Shown: positions 1 to 11,700 of the stretch, in pieces
How the letters are laid out: each line of letters begins with the position of its first letter
Numbering within the stretch: the first letter of the stretch is position 1
Assembly (NCBI GenBank): GCA_003952965.2
Contig: CM025852.1
Coordinates: 9,526,946 to 9,590,945 of the forward strand
Direction: 5' to 3'
Source: Morella rubra
Taxonomy: Eukaryota > Streptophyta > Magnoliopsida > Fagales > Myricaceae
DNA length: 64,000 bases
The notes under the pieces: model-generated
Databases searched by the model: none
Seen by the model: only the letters and a program-made list of their open reading frames with translations
What the model was told of the DNA's origin: nothing
Translations under genes and position numbers: made by a program

Positions 1-1779
1 CCTTAATCATCTTCTATTCCTATTGAACCTACTCGAAGATCACTAAGAATCAAAAGGCGACATACTTATCTGCAAGATTACCACTGTACATTAGCCACAT
101 CTGAACACAACTTCTTGAATTCTTTTTTGGATAATGGTTCTGCATTTTCAGGTACTCTATATTATCCCTTGTCTTCTTTTATATCTTATTCTCATCTTTC
201 TCCTTCCCATAGAGCTTTTACCATTGTCGTCTCTCAACATATTGAACCTAAATTCTTTCACCAAGCAGCAAATCTTCTGAATAGAGAGAGGCTATGCAAG
301 CTGAAATACTTGCTCTTGAAACTAATAATACTTGGTCTTTGACTGACTTGCCTCTTGGAAAGAAACCAATCAGCTGCAAGTGAGTGTATAAGTGTAAGCT
401 CAAGGCAAATGGCACAGTTGAGTGGTACAAACCTCGGTTGGTAGCTAAGGGATTCACACAACAGAAAGGTATTAATTACTTTGATACATATTCTCCTGTT
501 GCAAAGTTAACAACAATTTGATGTTTGTGAGCTTTGGCAACTATTAACAACTGGCAATTGCGTCAACTAAATGTTAATAATGCTTTCCTACATGGTGAGT
601 TGGATAAAGAGGTTTTTATGCAATTACACCCTAGTTTTTCTACTCCAAATGACAAAAGGGTGTGCAAGTTACAGAAGAGTTTATACGGCTTAAAACAGGC
701 CAGCCAACAATGGTTCGATAACTTCTCCACCACCTTGATTTCATATTGTTTTATTCAATCAAAATCAAATTATTCCTTGTTCACAAAATCTGATTCTCAT
801 TGCTTCATGCTTCATTGCTTTGTTAGTCTATGTAGACAACATTGTTATTGCAAGCAATTCTACAGCTGTTGTTGATACTTTGAAAGCATGGTTGGATGAT
901 CATTTTAAACTTAAGGATCTGGGTTCACTTATTCTTGGATCTTGAAGTGGCACAGTCAGAAAAGGGAATTTATTTTTGTCAAAGGAAGTATGCTTTGGAG
1001 ATCCTTGTTGATATGGGTCTCTTAGTTGCCAAAATTGCTAAGTCTCCCATGGACTCTAATTTGTGGCTTAATGGGTCAGATGGTGACTTATTGGAAGACC
1101 CAGTGCTTATCGAAGACAAGTGGGCAGATTGTTGTACTTAACCATCACAAGACCAGACATTTCATTTACTGTCAACTCTCTTAGTCAATTTCTCTCACAG
1201 CCTCGACAATCTCAGCATGAAGCAGCTCTCAAGGTCCTGTGATATGTTAAGAGCAGTCCTGGTCAAGGTATTTTGTTGTCCAGTAGCTCTTCCATCCAAC
1301 TCAAGGCTTTTTGTGACTCTGATTTGGCTGCATGCCTTGACACTAGGAGATCTGTCACTGGTTTTATGGTCTTTATTGGTGAATCTCTTAATTCATGGAT
1401 GTCCAAAAAGCAAGTGATTGTGAGTTATTCATCTACTGAGGCAGAGTACTGACCTATGGCAGCAACATGCTGTGAGCTAAAATGGTTAACAACTCTTCTT
1501 ACTGACTTGGATGTCCCTTTTACTCAATCAACCTTACTCTTTTGTGATAGTTAGGCGGCATTGCAAATAGTTGCAAACCCTGTATTCCACGAGAGGACAA
1601 AGCACATCGACATTGATTGTCATCTTGTTCGAGATATGGTTCAACAAGGTCTCATCAAAACACTTCATGGGACTTATAATCATCAATTAGCCGATCTCCT
1701 CACTAAACCTCTCAGTTTAGACAATTTTTTTGGTCTAGTATCCAAGTTGGGACTGCTCAACTTTCATAGTTCAGCTTGA
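1..1779 (+). pseudogene. Ty1-copia pol remnant (RT and RNase H)
   Basis: Plus-strand reading across several frames gives copia polyprotein: a linker with SYSHLSPSHRAF, then RT blocks with [18 protein letters not shown] and LYGLKQA, then RNase H with TRPDISF, SSTEAEY and ADLLTKP. The window starts inside the element, so the 5' part is missing. Stops and frameshifts occur at about 390, 520, 880, 1240, 1450 and 1553. The RT active site reads YVDN (829-840) where active copia enzymes have YVDD, so it would be inactive even if the frames were whole. Family assignment is secure from the order of motifs; the lineage within copia is not assigned. Confidence 0.9.
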
Positions 1780-1785
1780 GGGGGG

Positions 1786-1950
1786 TATTGGAGCTTAGCT
1801 CGTTCATTTTAACAGTTTGTATAAGTCCACATGTAATATTAATAGTGGTAGAGTATGTTAGAAGTCTATTATAGTTGTTATAGTTGTTGAATTGTAAAAT
1901 CGAACATATATATTCTATACTCATTCTGAAGAAATCAACTTGATGAATTT
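1786..1950 (+). repeat. Probable 3' LTR fragment of the copia remnant
   Basis: Directly after the last pol codon there is a purine tract (GAGGGGGG) and then TATTGGAGC, which fits a polypurine tract followed by an LTR whose TGTTGG start has mutated. The right end is not defined and no second LTR lies in the window. Confidence 0.45.
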
Positions 1951-1954
1951 CTCT

Positions 1955-2438
1955 CAATTGTGAAAGGATATGCTTAGGGATCTTAGACCTACAAGATAAA
2001 CCTACTTTACCAAAACGAGTAGCCCACTTTGCCAGATTGTGAGTCATGCTATTACAACTCCTTGGTACCTATGCAATCTTGCAATCACTGTATTCCTCTA
2101 AACAGCTTTTGATATAGGCAATCATCTGCACAATTGCCCAACATTGAGGTTGTTCATGAGAAAGCACTTTTTTGCATAGTACTAGGGAGTCGCACTAAAA
2201 AACTACCCTGCACCAGTTATGCCTCCTTGCAAAAACAGTTGCCTCCACCAACGCGAAAGTTTATCCAATTTAAGAGTCTTTAGCAACTAAATGTTCCGTA
2301 TATGCCATACAGAGGGAACTGGAAGGATCTCTCACCGAGACTACTATGTAAGACCCAAACGGATGGAATGCTACATCTGAATTAAGCTTCAGCCAATTAG
2401 CTTGGGGGATGACACCCGGATTGCACTCCCCTGTTCAC
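1955..2438 (-). pseudogene. LINE remnant, C-terminal RNase H (RVT_3-like)
   Basis: The minus strand encodes a broken RNase H tail typical of plant LINEs, with AHNLAKWA-type sequence (here MTHNLAKWA) preceded by DCKIAWVPRSCN. Several stops interrupt it. It continues on the far side of the TRIM at 2444-2783 as the zinc-binding region, so the TRIM landed in an older LINE copy. Confidence 0.75.
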
Positions 2439-2443
2439 AACTG

Positions 2444-2783
2444 GGTTGGGGTTAGTCCCACATCGGTTATAGAAGGGCATGGCAGTCAGTTTATAAGTGT
2501 GAAGGAAAGCCTCACCTCTTGAGCTAGCTTTTGAGGTTGAGAAGGCCAAGACCACCCAACACTGGTATCAGAGCTAGGTTTACCAACAAGTCTAGGACCC
2601 AACAGTCCATGGGAGAAACATGTTCTCTCCTCCCAACCTAAGGCCCGATGTGTGAAGGGGAGATTGTTGGGGTTAGTCCCACATCGGTTGTGGAAGGGGC
2701 TGGTGGTCAGTTTATAAGTGTGAGGGAAAGCCCCACCTCTTAAGCTAGCTTTTGGGGTTAAAAATCCCCAAGACCACCCAACA
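2444..2783 (+). mobile_element. Complete TRIM (terminal-repeat retrotransposon in miniature)
   Basis: Two direct repeats of about 118 bp (2444-2561 and 2665-2783) share GTTGGGGTTAGTCCCACATC and end ACCACCCAACA. The 5' repeat is followed by a primer binding site TGGTATCAGAGC (2563-2574, initiator-Met tRNA type) and the 3' repeat is preceded by a purine tract GAAGGGGAGA. Flanking 5-mers AACTG (2439-2443) and ACCTG (2784-2788) fit a target-site duplication with one change. The internal region is only about 100 bp and has no coding capacity. The 5' repeat's first base has mutated (GG for TG). Confidence 0.9.
2563..2574 (+). other. TRIM primer binding site
   Basis: TGGTATCAGAGC lies one base after the 5' LTR and is complementary to the 3' end of plant initiator methionine tRNA, the usual primer of TRIMs. 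Confidence 0.85.
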
Positions 2784-2788
2784 ACCTG

Positions 2789-3720
2789 CCCAAGCAAAAG
2801 AGTGCTTTGAAAATCTTTGTTTGATGGACTTCACCATAATTTCACTGGTATCTACCAGGGTAGCATTATGAACCATCAGATTCGTCGCGTGCCAAATAAG
2901 ATCTATCAAGATTGCAACATTTAGAATAAATGCCGACACATTCTCTCCTTCCATGCCCAGTTCATGCTCCGCATTGAGAATTAAGTAAATTGTTCAACTG
3001 CATTGTTGAAAGGCAAGTAATCTAATTGTACAGGCCATGTTGATTCTCGCAATACGACACGGGCCGCCCTACATTGTAGGGTGTTTGGAATTTGGTGACA
3101 AAGAGGGCACTGAAAAGGCTTTTCCTCCTCCCCGTGGATAATTCTCCCTAAGGCTCCTCTGGTTCTCAAAGCCCCAGAAGCCACCTGCCATACAACCATC
3201 TTGAGCCGGTATTGAATTTTGACTTTCCAAAGCTTCTGCGACTTTTTTTTTTCAATTATAAAATTGGCAAGAGCCCTGTGCTACTGGTCCCCTATCAGCA
3301 AGGATTTTACAGAGAACATACTAGTTGGTTCTTTTGCCTAAATCCAACGGGCAACTCGATTTGGTTGAGGTGGTGGAATTCGTAAAATCTCCGACGTCGA
3401 AGCTGCCGAGAACAACTGCCAAAAGAGAGCAAAATCCCATTGCCCTGTTTCATTATTGACAAAATCCCTCATCTCTTGAACATTGGACGCCTCCCTAGAA
3501 CACAACTGCGGCATGACTGCTAAAATCCTCTTCTAAACAGACAACTCATGCCCTCTCAGACTTTGTAGTAGGAGAGGAGTTTGAAACCTGTATTTGAATT
3601 TTGGCAAAAGTACTCTTATTGGTATGGTCAGAAAGTCAACTTTGGGAAGCCATCCTTGTAAGGCAGTGAAATCATCAATCCGGACCTCGCTTCTGATCTT
3701 TGCAATATTTTTCAAGTCAA
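2789..3720 (-). pseudogene. LINE remnant, reverse transcriptase zinc-binding region
   Basis: The minus strand reads as the zf-RVT part of a plant LINE: a segment with NNETGQWD and a WxLF block near 3450, then GALGRIIHGEE, CPLC and WPVQLDYL around 3000-3190. The Cys pair of CPLC is present. Frames are broken in several places, including an insertion of A/T-rich sequence near 3240. It belongs with the RNase H piece at 1955-2438; the TRIM separates the two. Confidence 0.7.
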
Positions 3721-3734
3721 GATTTTGTCAAAAA

Positions 3735-3850
3735 ATAGCAAATATCTAGGGTTACCCCTGTTTGTTGGAAGATCGAAGAAGAAAACTTTTGAGTACATGA
3801 AAGCAAAGGTCCTCTCAAAAGTTGCTAGATGGAAGGTTAGAGCTAGCGTA
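3735..3850 (+). pseudogene. LINE remnant on the opposite strand
   Basis: The plus strand reads KYLGLPLFVGRSKKKT followed by VLSKVARWKVRA, a block found between the RT and zinc-binding regions of plant LINEs. The neighbouring LINE pieces are on the minus strand, so either the copy was partly inverted (5' inversion during target-primed reverse transcription, or later rearrangement) or two LINE copies abut here. Confidence 0.65.
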
Positions 3851-3859
3851 GGATGGTAG

Positions 3860-4021
3860 AATGACTTTGTGGAGCTAGCCACAAGTACATTTTGGACCGG
3901 TTATTCACCTAGATACTAAAATGAGAAATTGACCCCTAAGAACACAGAGCTCATGCAAGAATCCTCACCTTGCTAGACGGAGCAAATTGCTATCCAAACC
4001 GTTCAACTCCACAGTACAACA

Positions 4022-4054
<33 letters not shown>

Positions 4055-4564
4055 TTACAAAAAAATCAATCTAAAATAATTTAGATTCCATTGCAAAAAC
4101 CTTTTTGGAATAGATTTGGTCCGTCCCAAGGGCTGTCGCAACATAACCTTGTCATGAGGGGTTTTTGGGATATATGCAAACAGGCAAGTCTGTCTAGATT
4201 GTGACTAATCTGTTGTACTTAATAGGGATTTACCACGAAAAAAAAAGTTCCTAAAAATATAATCGAGTTTTTGTGATCACCACGAAAATGCATGATGGGA
4301 AATAGAATAACCAAACTTGGTTGCCTAAGATATACAAGTGTGAAAGGGTAGAAGATTTCTTTTTAGCTTCTTTTAATTATTATACTTGACTCTGCTAATA
4401 TTTCCTTTTGGGAAAGGGAAAGGTAGAAATTTTGTCATTTGAGGGTGCGTTCCAATTTATCAAGTTTGAAAGTATGAAATAAATGGACCAGATACTAGAG
4501 GGATAGTGGCAAACCAACCTTTGGGCTGAAGCAGTACATGTCATCTAATCTAATCCTCACTGAA
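3860..4564. other. Intergenic, no gene seen; (ATT)n microsatellite
   Basis: No coding homology found. An ATT trinucleotide run of about eleven units occupies 4021-4055. The remainder is A/T-rich unassigned DNA up to the gypsy target site. Confidence 0.6.
4021..4055. repeat. (ATT)n microsatellite
   Basis: Uninterrupted ATT/TTA repeats, about eleven units. Confidence 0.95.
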
Positions 4565-4569
4565 AAGAG

Positions 4570-5341
4570 TGACACAGGTGTGGTCAGCACCGAAGGTCAT
4601 GATTGTAATCAATTTCTGGAATGATTTAAGAAGAACCTGTATTCAAGTTTTGCCTTCCTAGAAAGCTCTATGAGTCTAGATTCCAATGCATCAAACGATG
4701 TACAATTTGGAGTTCTCTAGACGACGTTATAGTTAAATTACTCCAAGGAGATCAGGCTAGCAGCTAATTCCGAGGTCTAGCGAATTTTGGACGATTTTGC
4801 TATTTTTAGCTTGTTCTTTTGGGTTTTCAACATGGCTTTTCATTTCCTTAAGAGTTTTTTATGTTTCCTAAGTCTTAATTAATATTTTAGAAGTTGTATT
4901 TCTCATTTACTCATACTTGGAGGGTTGTTCCAAGCTTTACTATTTAAACCCCTCTCTAGTAGTGGAAAAATACAGATTTTGAGTGTTTATACAACTTGAG
5001 CCTTAGGCTATTTGAAGAAGGATTTTTTCTCCAAACTCTTATCCTTCTGTAGATTCCGATAGGTGGCGAGTTCTTGCTCTGTATCCCGTGTTAGATTACA
5101 TTGGATGGTGATTTCTGTATCCCTTTGTGTTCTACTTGGGTGTGAGCTTATCTATCTGAGTGTGCGAGTTAGAGTGTCTTTTCAAGATACCCATACACTT
5201 TCCTAATCCTTTTCATCATTATCTGAAGTCTTCTGACTATCCTGAAGTCACATTTTTCCTGAGGTGTCCATTTCTCTTATTACAACCATCTCAAGGTGTT
5301 CACAACGTGTCCCATGCTTTGCCCAAGTTAATCTTGTATCA
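4570..5341 (+). repeat. Gypsy 5' LTR
   Basis: Starts TGACACAGGTGTGG, ends CTTGTATCA. Aligns throughout with 14464-15208, for example CAGCTAATTCCGAGGTCTAG and GGAGGGTTGTTCCAAGC in both. An A/T box CTATTTAAACC near 4940 is a candidate TATA region. Confidence 0.9.
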
Positions 5342-5343
5342 AG

Positions 5344-5355
5344 TGGTATCAGGGT
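5344..5355 (+). other. Gypsy primer binding site
   Basis: TGGTATCAGGGT begins two bases after the 5' LTR and matches an initiator-Met tRNA primer site with one change (GGG for GAG). Confidence 0.8.
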
Positions 5356-5366
5356 CTTTGGTTGTC

Positions 5367-6549
5367 ATGGCGGGTCATCGTCATCATGGGCCAACTATAG
5401 ACTCTCCTCCAGCTCATGAAAGAGATCTCCATGAAGTTGAAATCGTAGATCTTAGGAGACAATTAAAACAACTTCAGCAACATCTTGAGCATTATGAGCC
5501 TTTTGATTCTCATCAGGATTTGGATAGTGAATCTTCTCATCATGAGAATGAGAATCCCTTTTATCATTATTGAAAGTGAACCATCATCAGAGGAACATGT
5601 TCATCATCATCTTCACCGTAATCGAAGAAACTATGAAGTCCAACGTGATCAACTTGATGTGAAAGTTAATATCCCTGAGTTTGAATGGATGAGTTTCTTG
5701 ATTGGTTATATTCGGTGGAGCGGATCTTTGATTATAAGGAGGTGCTGGAAGAATGAAAGGTGAAGCTTGTTGCATTGAAGTTGAAGAAATATGCTTCTCT
5801 ATAGTGGGATAATTTAAAGAATCAACATGCTCGAGAAGGAAGAAGTTGTATTGCTACATGGGAAAAGATGAGAAAAGTTCTTAAGCAAAAATTTTTGCTG
5901 GATAATTATCGACAAGATGTTTTTCTTAAGTTCCATAATTTCAAGCAAAAGAGATTTTCGGTGGAAGAATATATTGCGGAGTTCGATCATCTCATGATGA
6001 AATGTGATGTGGCAGAGCCGGAAGAGCAAACTATCGCTCGCTATCTTGGTGGGCTAAGATTTGAGATTAGCAATATTGTCCAATTACAATCGTATTGGAC
6101 TTACAATGATGTTGTAAAGCTAGCAATGAAGGTGGAGAAACAACAAAAGTAGGCTCATGAAAGTAGGCCACGATTTGGAGTAAAAGATGGTCATTCCAAC
6201 CGAGGGAGCTCTTTAGTCCCTAAAATTTCAGCACCAAAATTTTCAACACCAAAAAAAGTATCCCCCTTAACTCTCAAAGAATGAAAGAGGACTGAGTTCA
6301 AGTCGCCAAAATTCTAATGCTCATAAGTGTTTCAAATGCCATGGATTTTGTCATATCGTTTCTAATTGTCCAAACCGCAAAGTAGTGAGTCTTATTGAAA
6401 AAGAATGGGTAGACGAAGGCGATGAAATAGAACCAACGGAGAAAGATGCTGAAGACAAGGAAGATGAAGATGTCACTTATGCTAACATTGGTGAATCACT
6501 TGTTGTTCAAAGAAGTTTGAGTTCAGTCTATGAAGATTGTGATGAATAG
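5367..6549 (+). pseudogene. Gypsy gag remnant
   Basis: The first ATG after the primer site (5367) opens a frame starting MAGHRHHG, with a His-rich, heptad-like N-terminus (DLRRQLKQLQQHLEHYE). After frameshifts near 5570, 5690 and 5760 the retrotransposon gag domain follows (YASLWWDNLKNQ-like, then FKQKRFSVEEYIAEFDHLMM and ARYLGGLR at about 5870-6150). A CCHC zinc knuckle CFKCHGFCHIVSNC occupies 6328-6369. A stop at 6151 and several frame changes make it non-functional. Gag would form the capsid and bind RNA through the knuckle. Confidence 0.85.
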
Positions 6550-6909
6550 CTATGGACAAACATCTTTCAAACAAGATGCACTTTCCATGCCCAAGTTTGT
6601 GATATTATCATTGATGGCAGAAGTTGTGAGAATGTGGTGGCTGAAGACATGGTGAAGAAGTTGAAACTTAAGACGCAACCTCATCCTCAACCTTACAAGC
6701 TTACATGGTTTCAAAAAGGAAACGTTGTGAAGGTAAATAAACACACTGTTGTTCAATTTTCTATTGGCAAAAATTACAATGATGAAGTATTATGTGATGT
6801 TGTGCCTATGGATACTTGCCATTTACTTCTTGGTAGACCATGGCAATATGATAAAAAGTTATTCATAATGGTTTCAAGAATACTTATGATTTTGTCAAAG
6901 ATGGAGTAA
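6550..6909 (+). pseudogene. Gypsy protease remnant
   Basis: The retropepsin-type block reads IIIDGRSCENVV (about 6608-6645), where the active site is normally D-G-G-S or D-S-G; the third residue is Arg here. LLGRPWQYD near 6825 is the conserved flap-side end of this domain. The frame ends at a TAA at 6907 and shifts before RT. Confidence 0.75.
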
Positions 6910-6917
6910 GGATTATT

Positions 6918-8750
6918 TTGGGTCCTTTGCATTTGGAGAGGTCTTCCAAACCTTATAAAGGAAAGGGAAATAATTTACTCTCTTTATGTGATATTAAGAA
7001 GGAATTAGTGTGTTCTAACGAAGTTTGTGCTCTTGTGGTGATGGAAGAAAATAAAGAATTGAATGAATCACCTCTTATTATGCAATCTCTTCTTGAGAAA
7101 TTCTTTGATGTCATCCGCGAAGAAATTTCATATGGTCATAAGGAGAAAGAAGAATTGCAAAGGCAAGTTGGGGAGCTTTTGGCTAAAGGCTTGGTGAAAG
7201 AAAGCATGAGTCCTTATGCTGTCCCCGTGCTTATTATACCAAAGAAGAATGGAATGTGGTGGATGTGTGTTGATAGTAGAGCGGTGAACAAGATTACCAT
7301 CAAATACCGCTTTCTTATTCCTCGCCTTGATGATCTTCTTGACCAACTTCACCGTGCTTCAATCTTTTCGAAAGAAAGCATGAGTCCTTATGCTGTCCCT
7401 GTGGTTATTATACCAAAGAAGGATGGAATGTGGCGGATGTGTGTTGATAGTAGAGCGGTGAACAAGATTACCATCAAATACCGCTTTCTTATTCCTTGCC
7501 TTGATGATCTTCTTATTGAAGATAGATCTTCGAAGTGGTTATCCTCAAACTCGAATGAGGCCGCGAAGAAATTTCATATGGTCCTAAGGAGAATGAAGAA
7601 TTGCAAAGGCAAGTTGGGGAGCTTTTGGCTAAAGGCTTGGTGAAAGAAAGCATGAGTCCTTATGCTGTCCCCGTGCTTATTATACCAAAGAAGAATGGAA
7701 TGTGGTGGATGTGTGTTGATAGTAGAGCGGTGAACAAGATTACCATCAAATACCACTTTCTTATTCCTCACCTTGATGATTTTCTTGACCAACTTCACCG
7801 TGCTTCAATCTTTTTGAAAGAAAACACGAGTCCTTATGCTATCCCTGTGCTTATTATACCAAAGAAGGATGGAACGTGGTGGATGTGTGTTGATAGTAGA
7901 GCGGTGAACAAGATTACCATCAAATACCGCTTTCTTATTCCTCGCCTTGATGATCTTCTTGACCAACTTCACCGTGCTTCAATCTTTTCGAAGATAGATC
8001 TTCGAAGTGGTTATCCTCAAATTTGAATGAGGCCGAGAGATGAATGGAAAACCACTTTCAAAACTCGATATGGTCTTTATGAGTGGATGGTTATGCCTTT
8101 TAGGATTTCTAATGCTCCTTATGAATCATGTCTTTAAATCTTTTATTGGGCATTTTATTGTTGTCTACTTTGATGATATCTTGGTGTACAACAAGCATAA
8201 GAAGCAACATTTAGAACATCTTCGGCAAGTGTTCACAACTCTATGGGAGCAAAAGTTGTTTGCCAATTTGAAGAAATGTCATTTTTTTACGAAGAGCCTT
8301 ATCTTTTTAGGCTGTGGTATCTAGTGAAAGGGATAAAGGTGGATCCTAGTAAGATTAAAGCAATCACAACTTGGGCTATACCAAGGTCAATTCATGATAT
8401 TCAAAGCTGTCATGGTCTTGCATCTTTTTATCGAAGATTCATCAAAGGATTAAGCTTTACCATTACACCTATCATTGAGTGCTTGAAGGGAGGTATTTTC
8501 AAGTGGACTAGTGAAGCCGAGAAGAGTTTTGAAGTTATCAAGAGAAAGATGATGGAAGCTCCAATCCTTTCCTTTCCAAATTTTGGCATTTTGTTCGAAG
8601 TTGATTGTGACGCTTCTAATGTTGGCATTGGTGCAGTACTTAGCCAATAAGGAAAGTCTATTGCCTTATTTAGTGAAAAGTTGAGTGAGTCTCGCAAGGA
8701 ATACTCGACTTATGACAAAGAATTTTATGCTATTGTTCAGGCTTTGCATC
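6918..8750 (+). pseudogene. Gypsy reverse transcriptase/RNase H with fourfold repeated fingers region
   Basis: The RT begins with [19 protein letters not shown] and should appear once. Here the block ([30 protein letters not shown]) occurs four times, starting at 7196, 7370, 7642 and 7816. The palm follows once: KIDLRSGY near 7990, then VVYFDDILVYNK with an intact YFDD (8166-8177), then thumb and RNase H (GLASFYRRFI, FEVDCDASNVGIGAVLSQ, YSTYDKEFYAIVQALHH). Frameshifts near 8027, 8100 and 8324 and a TAA at 8648 disable it. RNase H is cut by the solo LTR at 8764 and resumes at 12117. Confidence 0.9.
7196..7990 (+). repeat. Two-level tandem duplication inside RT
   Basis: Copies of a 174 bp (58-codon) unit begin at 7196 and 7370; the pair plus flanking sequence was then copied 446 bp downstream (7642 and 7816). 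The longer unit starts near 7120 (GAAGAAATTTCATATGGTC) and again near 7566. The inner period keeps frame (174 is divisible by 3); the outer one (446) does not. Confidence 0.95.
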
Positions 8751-8763
8751 ATTGAAGTTATTA

Positions 8764-11700
8764 TGCCACGTCCCGTGCGCGTATTAGCCTCTAAGCTCTG
8801 TTTGTAGTAACATAGTTGCATAAATGGGGAGGTTACGACACGATAATTATCTTATGGGTCTCAAGACTGAGGTTAAGTCCTTGGGACGTTTATAGACAAC
8901 TATAGACTATAGAGCAAACGAGCGAAAGACTTAGTAATTTATATACATAATTTAAGCAGGAGAAAATGAAACTCAAGTTAGAAGAAGAATTTTAAGAAAT
9001 ATTACCAAACAAATGAGTTGTTACTATCATTATAACAAAATGATACTTAGACATGATAGTTAAAAGAAAAACAAACAAACAAAATAAAATAAATAAGGAA
9101 ATTACACGGTTGGGGTTAGGGATTACAGAGCTAGGCTAACACAGGTGAGCCTACCAAATTACATCGCTAACCCTATTGTTCTAAATATTTACAAAGCACA
9201 CTAAAGCAAGTAAATAAAAGGAAAACACAAGGTAACAACAACATCTAAGAGGAGTCTTGGCCTTCGTCATCAGAGGAGCCAATGAGGTCAACCCAGTCTA
9301 TGTGGCAGTGGTGCTCTCCTATGGGACTGTTCTCTCGACGGAACTCTGGCAGAAGGTCCTTTGAGATTAGGTAGGGCACACAGTCCACAATTACCTCCAT
9401 GTTGTAGGTCACCAGGGCACAAAAATGGAGGACGAGGGTATGGGTGATCATATCATGGGTTACAAAGGAATCGAATATTGCCACCTGACTTATAAAAATA
9501 AACAGATAAAGGGGTGAGTCTTAAGGACTTAGTAAGGGGGGATTGGGGGCATGTGACAATATCAGTACATGTTCAATATGTAGTTCATGAAAAATTCATA
9601 AGCAGAGAAACATACCGGAGATGACATGCAGTAAGCCAACAGTAAGCAGATGCAGTATATAGCACACAGTCATGCAGGATATAGTTACAATATATACAGG
9701 CAATAATGCAACACATGGTATGCAATGCACTTTTCTTTTCTTTCCTTTCCTTTTAATGGCAACCTTTCCTTACAAATCCATCTGTATCACCCCCAGCGGC
9801 CAGGGTTGTGTGTCCAATTTCTCCTGCACTTTAGGACAGTCCTAGACATTCCGCTGTCCTAGTACATGAATAAAGGCCCAGCTGCCTTCTACTCTGGGGC
9901 CATCCTACCTTGTAGAGATGGTTGCACTCCCCGGTGATCGGTACCATCAGCCCCATATAAACATTACAATAAAAGGAGGCCATTCTGTTAATATTTTTGA
10001 TGCAAATGCAATATGACATCCAGTCATCCAAAACTCTATAACTCGATATATTCTCCAAAAATATATCCTTTCCCTTTTTCCATGTCCTCTTTGCAGAATA
10101 CTCTATAAACATGTATATATTTCCTGAATAAATACCAAGTATATGAATCCGAAATTATCTTCCCAAAATTGATAAAATTAACTGAACTAATCTTCATTAG
10201 TCAAACCAAAGTAAAAGGTCCAAGGTCAATAATTTAAGTCAAATGTGGACTTGTACCTTGGCCTTGCTGACAAGCCCATTTTCTTGAGTGATCAGTGGCT
10301 ATAACGGGCCACTAGACAGGTCCAAAAATAAATAAAAAGAGGTCCAACATGTGGGTCTTAAAAATAGGGCTTAAAGGGTCTTTATGTGTCAAACTTTTGA
10401 CCTCCCCATCCAAGCCCAAAGCTTGGCCAAAAAACCAGCCAATAAGCCCATGAAAACAACATATAAGTCATACAAACAAGCCCAGTTCGAAATCATACAA
10501 ACAGATCCAGTTTAAACAGAAATACATATTCTTCATGCAACTTCAAATATTCATAACAATTTCATTTCAGCTCCAAAACTCATGTAATTTAAAATGGGGG
10601 TTCCTAAGGATGTCTAGGTTCATGTCCCAAAATATCAGATCAAAATAAGATTGTATGCTATACAATAAACATGCCTTAACACACTGTCATCAAGAAATAA
10701 GCTAAACTAGGCTAGTTTTGACCTAATTAAGCATAACTTCTAATTTCCACGTAAATAATTGCACCAAATAAATCCTACATGTTTCTATTACCTCTTAGGA
10801 GTCCTAAAACCGAGCCATACAAAATAATTTCATAAAAATTAAAATAATTTCATCAAAGGGGGTAAAATGACCTAATTTCCATAATTACTCTAATTCTCCA
10901 AAATCTTCCAACATCAAATCAAATTGATCATTCTTATAGCATATAATAAGCCTAATAAGAAGGTACAGATCAACAAATTGCATGTTAATAGCCTAAATCA
11001 TCAAGATACTAAAACCACCAAAAACATGCAAAGCTAACCCTTACCTTGATTAATCTTCTCAAGCTTTACTAATCACAATTCCTACATAAAACATCATGGA
11101 AACATCAAATATCATCAGAATAAGATCAAAGTATGGAAATTTTGGATGAACATCAAGAATTTCACAAAATTTCTTCAAGATCACCTATAAACTCCAATCG
11201 GCTAGAACCTCCATTTCTCTTCTCAATCTCGAACTTCCTCTCAAGCTCTCTATCACTCTCTCCCTCTCTCTAAGGCTGTTGACCAGATCAGTGAGGAAAA
11301 AAACCTCACACATGCATGGTATTTATACTAGTTGCTAACTAGGGTTTATCTAGGGTTATTACCTATGTTGTCTAGGGTTAATAAGGACACAATGATCTTG
11401 TCAAACACTAGCCTAGGAAATATATGGAAGCATTAGCTCAGCAATGATTGGCTTGGGCGGCAGCTCCCTAGGAAGAAACATGTGGATAGTGATTTTTGGA
11501 CAATTAATGATTTGCAATGATTACAAAATAAAACCATGTGTTTGACTGGTTTTTCTTTGTCAAAGGAGGTTCTGGATCACTACTGGGCCAAGAAAGGTCG
11601 AATGGGCTTGAGCTGGGCCCAAAAAGTTATGGTTTTTAAGCCTAATTGCATAAAACAATGTAATCCAAGCCCAAAACCCTAATTAAAAATAATATTTCTA

